Part shown: positions 56,068-64,000 of the stretch, piece by piece
Layout of the letters: each line of letters starts with the position of its first letter
How positions within the stretch are numbered: position 1 is the first letter of the stretch
From: Boesenbergia rotunda
Taxonomy: Eukaryota > Streptophyta > Magnoliopsida > Zingiberales > Zingiberaceae
Direction: 5' to 3'
Length of the DNA: 64,000 nt
Assembly: GCA_024364735.1 (NCBI GenBank)
Contig: JAGFNQ010002313.1
Span: 149,390 to 213,389 of the forward strand
The notes under the pieces: generated by a model
Told to the model about the DNA's origin: nothing
The model's input: only the letters and a program-made list of their open reading frames with translations
The model's database searches: none
Program-made: the position numbers and the translations under genes

Positions 56068-59000
56068 TGTAACGACCCGGAAAATTCTCTTAATATTTTC
56101 TTAAAATATTAAGCATGTTTAAATAATTTTCCAAAGGACCTAGAAATATTAAGGAGAACATTGGCCTAGAAAATACATATTTTCTCATTTAAATTGAGAA
56201 AACTAAGTACTAATGAGCTTTAAATGGGCTCCAAAAATGGGTATTAATTAGGTAAAATTAATATAAATTAGGTAAAATTAATATAAATATAAAAGAATTT
56301 TATTTAGGAATATTGACATAATTATGGGTGATTTTAGGGGTTTTTCGGAATTTAGGAAATAAAAATAATAAAATAAATAAAATAAAAATAAAATAAAAAT
56401 AATGGTGCATGAGCCAAGGATTGAACCTTGGACCTCTTGTACAACCATGTAAGCCTTAACAAACTCAACTAGCAAGGGATTTCTATGAGAAAATGAAATG
56501 AATATAAGTTAAGATTAAGAAGAAGATGAAGAGTCTTGGAGAGACTCTTCATTTACCTCCTTAATAGGCTATTAAAGGGGGGTTTTGGGAGTTACCTCTT
56601 CTTCCCATTACATTCATTTTCGAAACCCTTCCTCCCCTCATTCATGCCGAGCACCAAGAAGGGGCTTTCCCCTTGGAAAAGCTTCCACCAAGGTTCCATC
56701 TCCTAGATCTAAGGTCTTCACAAGAATACAAAGACAAGGGGGCTCTAGTATCCAAAGATCTTGCAATCTTCTTCTCTTCCTAGGTTCGAAAAATCAAGAA
56801 ACCCAAGGTAAGACTCCCTCACCTGTGGTATAATAGTTCCCTATGATTTTTATGATTTTTAGCATGATATATTGGATAGTTTTTGGATTTGATGTTGAAA
56901 GGAAAGAAAACCAAGAACTTTATGTTTAAAGGTTTCAGCCACCATGTTTTTGAAGATCTAAAATTTTGATAAAAATCTGTATAATGCTATTTAATGTTCC
57001 ATTATGATGTTTAGAAGTTAAGTATAATTTTTGGGAATTGTTGGAGTACCCTAGGATACCCTAGGGTTTCGGCCAACATGAAAGAAACAAAAACAAAGAA
57101 CCATGAGTTTAAGGGTTTCGGCCACCAAGTTTTAAAGATCTATAATTATGATAAAAATCATGATAATGTTGTTTAATGTTCCCTTCTGATGTGTAGAGGT
57201 TAATTATAATTTTTGGGAATTTTTGGAGTACCCTAGGACACCCTAGGGTTTCGGCCAACATGAAAGAATGAAAAACTAAGAACCCTGAGTTTAAGGGTTT
57301 CGGCCACCAAGTTTTAAAGGTCTATAATTATGCTAAAAATCATGATAATGTTACTTAATGTTCCCTTATGATGTTTAGAGGTTAGGTATAATTTTTGGGA
57401 ATTTTTGGGGTACCCTAGAGGCCCCATATGGTTCGGCCAACCCCAAGGACCCAAGGGTTAGGGTTGAGTCTTTAACTTCAAGCATATGTTTATGTGTTGC
57501 CATGATATAAGGTTGATGGAACGTGATTATGTGAATTTTCACATGGCCTTGCGACTCCACTAGTTTCGGCCAAGAAGGGTTAATAGGGTAAATGTTAAGA
57601 TTTATTTCAAGTAAGGGTCCCAATGACCCTATGGTAAGATGTGATTTGTGTTTTATAAATGATATGTCATGTTTATGAATGATATGCCATGTTTACGAAT
57701 GATATGCCATGTTTACGAATGATATTCCATGTTTATGAATGATATGCCATGTTTATGAATGATATGCCATTTATGAATGATATGCCATGTTTACGAATGA
57801 TATGCCATGTTTACGAATGATATGCCATGTTTATGAATGATATGTCATGTTTACGAATGATATGCCATGTTTATGAATGATATGCCATGTTTACGAATGA
57901 TTTGCCATGTTTATGCATGATATGCCATGTTTATGAATGATATGCCATGTTTATGAATGATATGCCATTTTTTGGATAATACGAATGTATGCCATGCTCT
58001 ACGAATGATGTGTACATATGCCATGTCTAAGAATGAAAATGATGAATGACAAGTATGATGAATGAATGATGATGCTTATGTCTTTATGGCATAAATATGC
58101 TAAACGGCACGGTCGATGGTCGACGGTACGACGGTCTAGAGGACCGGTAAATGGGCCGGTAGACGGGCCGAGCCGTAACAAGTTATGCTATGATAAGTAT
58201 GCCATGAATGTCTTATGAATGATGAAACATGAAAAGTATTTTACTTTATGTATGGGCTTGTACCGGACCGAAGTATGGGTCCAAGGGATGGGCACCTTAA
58301 GAACGCCCAGGTTCTGGACAACCGAAGCTGTCCACGGTTCTGGCACTACCGGAGCTGTGCAACAGGGATGGGCACCTTAAGAACGCCTCGGTTCGGGGAC
58401 TACCGACTATGCTGTCCTTACCCTAGTAGGTTGGGGCTCGCGACCTCGGACATGCTAGGGATGCGCGCTATGATGTATGTATGTGGTACAAGCCGGGGAC
58501 CCCAAATGATGTTATGATGATTATGTGTAAGCAAATTAAAAGTATGTTTTAAAAGTTAAGCATCCCTTATGTATATGCATTCCACTCATGCATCCATTCA
58601 TGTTATGCACTATGCTATGTTGATAAGATGATATGCTTACGTTCATGTTAAGAAGTATGCATGAGAATGAATGATTTATACCATGATTATGTTAGGAAGA
58701 TGTTCATATGCTATTATATGAATAATGTCATGCTTAGAATGTTCACTATGTTTATGATTTATGCCATGAATAATGTCATGCTTAGAATGTCTACTATGTT
58801 TATGAGTTATGCCATGTCTACTATGTGTATGAGTTATGCCATGAATTATGCCATGTCTACTATGTTTATGAGTTATGCCATGAAGTATGCCATGCTACTA
58901 TGTTTATGACTTATGCCATGAATTATGCCATGCTACTATGTTTATGATTTATGCCATGAAATATGTATGTTTCCGTTCATGCCATGCTATGTATACGATA

Positions 59001-59499
59001 AGTGATGTAAGAGGTTATGTTCCAAGTAGAGCACCAAGTATGTTAATGTTTTATGTGCTCATTATGAGATGATGAATGATGAATGGTTTTGTGAGTAGGA
59101 AAGAGTCTTACTAAGCCTATGTGCTTATAGTCTTATTTCCTTATACCGCAGATCATTCAAGGGGACAATGATGGAAGCAGCAGGAGGGCAAGAACGCATG
59201 TGTGTAGTAGTGACTTGGCCCAGGAAAACTCTATGTTTATTGTTTATGCTAGAACTTCACCTTGGTTACTTATATGTCTGAATAATGACCTATGGAACCT
59301 TATGATATGATGTTACGTATGACATGATATGATATGATGCTTAAGTTCAAAGTTAATATGCTAAGGTTCCTATGTCATTAAGTTAAGAATGGTAACAGGG
59401 CATGTATAAGTTAAAGTTATTCCGCTGCCTTACGATGTCTACATGCCCTAAGCATGTGAACGTAACGCCGCTTATGAAAAAAAAAAAGCGGGCGTTACA
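56068..59499 (+). repeat. Chromovirus LTR 2, shared by both units
   Basis: 3,432 bp from TGTAACGACCC to GGCGTTACA. It contains three to four copies of an about 165-bp phrase with GTTTCGGCCA (57050-57440), a 20-bp minisatellite (57655-57965) and an ATGAGTTATGCCATG-type series (58700-58965). It serves as 3' LTR of unit 1 and 5' LTR of unit 2. Confidence 0.92.
57655..57965 (+). repeat. 20-bp minisatellite in LTR 2
   Basis: GAATGATATGCCATGTTTAY repeats about 15 times, with one shortened unit near 57770. LTR 3 has the same array at 63285-63615. LTR 1 has only a few degenerate units (about 52740-52915). Confidence 0.9.
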
Positions 59500-59502
59500 G
59501 GT

Positions 59503-59514
59503 TGGTATCAGAGC
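59503..59514 (+). other. Primer-binding site, unit 2
   Basis: TGGTATCAGAGC, same position relative to the LTR as in unit 1. Confidence 0.9.
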
Positions 59515-60490
59515 AGTAACCATCTCACTACACACACATCAAGCCCTCATCCTGCCGCTTCCAAGTAAGTACCTTTATGTGTACCTTATGTTCTATTATG
59601 ATTCTAGAATATGCAAGTAGGAATGATACCTCATGATTCTAGAATAGGCAAGTATGGATGATACCTATGACTCTAGAATATGTAAGTATGAACAATGTTT
59701 TATGATGAAAAAGTACTTTAGGATAGGTACTTATGAACGATATATATTTTTTTGTTTATGTGAATCAAATACTATAGAATTGGATAGGGGTAGGGAATAA
59801 AACATACTGATATTGGTCATACTTGTCTTTGGTGAAGAAAATTATGGCTAGACAACAGAGTAACCGAATTAATGGGAGTTTATGAATGAGAATTAAACAA
59901 TAAGTAAGTAGGGTAGCTAGAAACTTTTTAGCTCATTTAAGGCAATATAACTAAGTGAATAACCATATGAATGTATAAGTTTGTAGATAATTTAACAAAC
60001 TAGAATGTAGATAGAAGGGAAATGTAGTATTTGCTATATCAGTGTTATATTCTAAAAATATTTAACTAAAGAAATTAGTAGTTATCGACTTTGACAAATA
60101 TTACCTAGCTATGACAACATATTATAATAATTTACTTATCTATTATGTTAGGTCTTAATCATTTTAAAGGCAAACTACTCATATATCTTGTTCATATTAA
60201 GATTACTAATTTTTATACTGTAATTATAAAACTCATAACAACTCTACATGTTTCGTTGTGCTTTCTAATAAATATAATAAAAGAGTATACATATCTGGAA
60301 CTTACGAGGGTTATTGAAATATATTAATGAAAAGATCATATGTAAGAACCAAGGTTGTAGTAGATTAATGAACAAATATTGGGTAGAGAAGAGAAGTAGT
60401 GACCATGAATTGACAGAGCTGTAGAAGCATAGTCTACAAAGCCAATATAGGAAGATAGATATGCCTCCACAAGTTCTAGACTGCAAGTGA
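59515..60490 (+). other. Internal region of unit 2 without gag
   Basis: Near-identical copy of 54063-55039. No domain-bearing ORF. Confidence 0.75.
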
Positions 60491-60754
60491 TTAACGACCT
60501 TGCCTTCGGGAGACATAATGACATCCACTCACATGCTGCGTACGGTGCCGGTCGGAATCGCAGAAAGAGAACTCTACTGCGATCTGATAGTACTCGACAT
60601 GCAGGATTATGATGTTATATTGGGTATGGATTTTCTGAGCAAATACGGTGCTTCTATCGAGTGCCGTAAGCGAAAGATCGTCTTCCAACCCGAGGCAGAT
60701 TCTATGTTTGAATTTATCGGAGAGCCAAGGAAAAGAACCGGAAAATTTTTATAG
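60491..60754 (+). pseudogene. Chromovirus protease C-terminal scrap, unit 2
   Basis: Same content and same terminal TAG as the unit 1 copy, with Gly for Glu near the end (PRKRTGKFL). Confidence 0.85.
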
Positions 60755-60785
60755 ACTCTCAAAGCATAGAAGAGGTCAGGATTGT

Positions 60786-61484
60786 ATGCAATTACCCAGA
60801 GATATCCCCAATGATCCGGAGCTGCGGAGAGCAATATTAGTAGAAGCTCACGGAACCCCTTATTCGATGCATCCAGGATCCACCAAAATGTATCCAGACC
60901 TGAAGGTGAAATTCTGGTGGTCCGGCATGAAGAAGGAAATGGGGCTCACAACGGATGTTATCAACAGTGCCACCCGAGCTATACAGAATATTCGACAACG
61001 GATAGCAACTGCTCAGAGCCGGCAGAAGAGTTATGCCGATGTCCGGCGTAGACCACTGGAATTTAATGCTGGAGATTGGGTATTTCTCAAAGTGGCTCCT
61101 ATGAAGGGAGTGACCAGATTTGGGAAGAAAGGAAAACTATGCCCGCGCTATGTGGGGCCATACCTGATTCTGAAAAGAGTCGGTAAGGTGGCATATGAGC
61201 TGGAGCTGCCTCCAGAGATGTCAGCTATCCATAACGTATTCCATGTGTCCCTGCTGAAAAAGTGTATCCCAAATATGGACCAAGTGATCGAGCCACAGAC
61301 GGTGCAAGTGCAAGAGGACCTAAGCTATGAGAGCAAACCCATCCAGATTTTGGACAGGGAAATTAAGAAGTTGAGGAGTAAGGAAGTGCCCTTAGTCAAG
61401 GTCCTATGGCAAAGTCAACGGTTCGAAGAAGCTACCTGGGAGCGCGAGGACCAGATGAGGCGCAAGTACCCGGAGTTATTCTAA
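60786..61484 (+). CDS. Integrase-ends plus chromodomain fusion ORF, unit 2
   Basis: 232 codons with the same architecture as 55335-56033: half zinc-binding domain, integrase C-terminal domain, chromodomain. Differences from unit 1 are scattered. Examples are Tyr for Phe in the RQKSYADVRR stretch, Cys for Ser in KGKLCPRYVGPY, and EEATWEREDQ against EDATWVREDE in the chromodomain. The unit 2 chromodomain is the more family-like of the two. No stop or shift. Confidence 0.75.
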   Translation: MQLPRDIPNDPELRRAILVEAHGTPYSMHPGSTKMYPDLKVKFWWSGMKKEMGLTTDVINSATRAIQNIRQRIATAQSRQKSYADVRRRPLEFNAGDWVFLKVAPMKGVTRFGKKGKLCPRYVGPYLILKRVGKVAYELELPPEMSAIHNVFHVSLLKKCIPNMDQVIEPQTVQVQEDLSYESKPIQILDREIKKLRSKEVPLVKVLWQSQRFEEATWEREDQMRRKYPELF

Positions 61485-61518
61485 GTTCCAGGACGAACTT
61501 TCACGAGGTATGGGGGAT

Positions 61519-64000
61519 TGTAACGACCCGAAAAATTCTCTTAATATTTTTATAAAATATTAAGCATGTTTAAATAATTTTCCAAGGGACCTAGAAATAT
61601 TAAGGAGAACTTTGGCCTAGAAAATCCATGTTTTCTCATTTAAATTGAGAAAACTAAGTACTAATGAGCTTTAAATGGGCTCCAAAAATGGGTATTAATT
61701 AGGTAAAATTAATATAAATTAGATAAAATTAATATAAATATAAAAGAATTTTATTTAGGAATATTGGCATAATTATGGGTGATTTTAGGGGGATTTTCGG
61801 AATTTAGGAAATAAAAATATAAAATAAATGAAATAAAAATAAAATAAAAATAAAGGTGTATGAGCCAAGGATTGAACCTTGGACCTCTTGTACAACCATG
61901 TAAGCCTTAACCAACTCAACTAGCAAGGGATTTCTATGAGGAAATAAAATGAATATAAGTTATGATTAAGAAGAAGATGAAGAGTCTTAGAGAGACTCTT
62001 CATTTACCTCCTTAATGGGCTATTAAAGGGGGGTTTTGGGAGTTACCTCTTCTTCCCATTACATTCATTTTCGAAACTCTTCCTCCCCTCATTCATGCCG
62101 AGCACCAAGAAGGGGCTTTCCCCTTGGAAAAGCTTCCACCAAGGTTCCATCTCCTAGATCTAAGGTCTTCACAAGAATACAAAGACAAGGGGGCTCTAGT
62201 ATCCAAAGATCTTGCAATCTTCTTCTCTTCCTAGGTTCAAAAAATCAAGAAACCCAATGTAAGACTCCCTCACTGTGGTATAATAGTTCCCTATGATTTT
62301 TATGATTTTTAGCATGATATATTGGATAGTTTTTGGATTTGATGTTGAAAGGAATGAAAACCAAGAACTTTATGTTTAAAGGTTTCAGCCACCATGTTTT
62401 TAAGTTCTAAAATTATGCTAATAATCTGTATAATGCTATTTAATGTTCCCTTATGATGTTTATAAGTTAAGTATAATTTTTGGGAATTGTTAGAGTACCC
62501 TAGGATACCCTAGGATTTCGGCCAACATGAAAGAAACAAAAACTAAGAACCCTGAGTTTAAGGGTTTCGGCCACCATGTTTTAAAGGTCTATAATTATGC
62601 TAAAAATCATGATAATGTTTTTTAATGTTCCCTTCTGATGTGTAGAGGTTAAGTATAATTTTTGGTAATTTTTGGAGTACCTAGGACACCCTAGGGTTTC
62701 GGCCAACATGAAAGAAACAAAAACTAAGAACCCTGAGTTTAAGGGTTTCGGCCACCAAGTTTTAAAGGTCTATAATTATGCTAAAAATCATGATAATGTT
62801 GTTTAATGTTCCCTTCTGATGCATAGTGGTTAAGTATAATTTTTGAGAATTTTTGGAGTACCCTAGGACACCCTAGGGTTTCGGCCAACATGAAAGAAAG
62901 AAAAACTAAGAACCCTGAGTTTAAGGGTTTCGGACACCATGTTTTAATGGTCTATAATTATGATAAAAATCATGATAATGTTACTTAATGTTCCCTTATA
63001 ATTTGTAGAGGTTAGGTATAATTTTTGGGAATTTTTGGGGTACCCTAGAGGGCCCATATGGTTCGGCCAACCCCAAGGACCCAAGGGTTAGGGTTGAGTC
63101 TTTAACTTCAAGCATATGATTATGTGTTGCCATGATATAAGGATGATGGAAGGTGATTATGTGAATTTTCACATGGCCTTGCGACTCCACAGGTTTCGGC
63201 CAAGAAGGGTTAATAGGGTAAAAGTTAAGATTTATTTCAAGTAAGGGTCCCAATGGCCCTATGGTAAGATGTGATTTGTGTTTTATGAATGATATGCCAT
63301 GTTTATGAATGATATGGCATGTTTACGAATGATATGCCATGTTTATGAATGATATGCCATGTTTACGAATGATATGCCATGTTTACGAATGATATGCCAT
63401 GTTTATGAATGATATGCCATGTTTATGAATGATATGCCATTTATGAATGATATGCCATGTTTACGAATGATATGTCATGTTTACGAATGATATGCCATGT
63501 TTACGAATGATATACCATGTTTAGGAATGATATGCCATGTTTACGAATGATATGCCATGTTTACGAATGATATGCCATGTTTATGAATGATATGCCATGT
63601 TTATGAATGATATGCCATGTTTTAGGATAATATGAATGTATGCCATGCTCTATGAATGATGTGTACATATGCCATGTCTAAGAAAGAAAATGATGAAAGA
63701 CAAGTATGATGAATGAAAGATGATGCTTATGTCTTTAAGGCATAAATATGCTAAACGGCACGGTCGATGGTCGATGGTACGACGGTCGAGAGGACCGGTA
63801 AATGGGCCGGTAGACGGGCCGAGCCGTAACAAGTTATGCTATGATAAGTATGCCATGAATGTCTTATGAATGATGAAACATGAAAAGTATTTTACTTTAT
63901 GTATGGGCTTGTACCAGACCGAAGTATGGGTCCAAGGGATGGGCACCTTAAGAATGCCCCGGTTCTGGACTACCGAAGCTGTCCACGGTTCTGGCACTAC
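61519..64000 (+). repeat. Chromovirus LTR 3, runs off the window
   Basis: It starts TGTAACGACCC. It has one more copy of the GTTTCGGCCA phrase than LTR 2 and the 20-bp minisatellite at 63285-63615. The 3' end lies beyond 64000, so it cannot be told whether a third unit follows. Confidence 0.92.

Overview
The window is a stretch of a flowering-plant nuclear genome. The one host gene has a GC-rich first exon in AT-rich surroundings, which is monocot-like. Almost everything else is transposable elements stacked inside each other. The palindrome-studded LTRs remind me of the ginger order (Zingiberales), but that is a guess; no species can be named from sequence alone.

Layout. 1-5081 is intergenic or intronic DNA holding two copies of one tRNA-derived SINE, one of them split by a 1.18 kb hAT-like element. 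5082-5978 is the 5' end of a minus-strand histidine-phosphatase (phosphoglycerate mutase-like) gene with a promoter motif; its 3' part is not found in the window. 6873-10280 is the 5' end of a CACTA element with a decayed TNP2 transposase. 10281-13825 is a pile of LTR fragments, the last carrying an array of 20-nt hairpins. 13826-23625 is a very young, non-autonomous Athila-type Ty3/gypsy element. Its LTRs differ by one visible base, it has no protease, reverse transcriptase or integrase, and it keeps an intact 674-codon ORF. 23626-24289 is an inverted copy of the hairpin-array LTR. 24290-28118 is copia-type debris: damaged zinc knuckles, Asn/Asp repeats and an LTR with SalI-type palindromes.

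28119-49005 is a second, older Athila element with pol still recognisable but broken. It is bounded by a perfect CCTAC target duplication, and its left LTR was split by a 9.1 kb Tekay-type chromovirus bounded by a perfect CTCAG duplication. 49006-50783 resumes the copia (Sirevirus-like) host and its LTR with a second, unrelated hairpin series. 50784-64000 is a tandem LTR-internal-LTR-internal-LTR array of a deletion-derived chromovirus. Each internal region encodes only a protease scrap and a 232-codon fusion of integrase ends with a chromodomain. One assembly gap (53645-53755) lies in the first LTR.

The most unusual items are the Athila derivative with its private Gln-rich/acidic-repeat ORF, the hairpin arrays with compensatory stem changes and conserved loops, and the tandem chromodomain-only element. 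All three look like non-autonomous passengers that would depend on proteins made by other elements.
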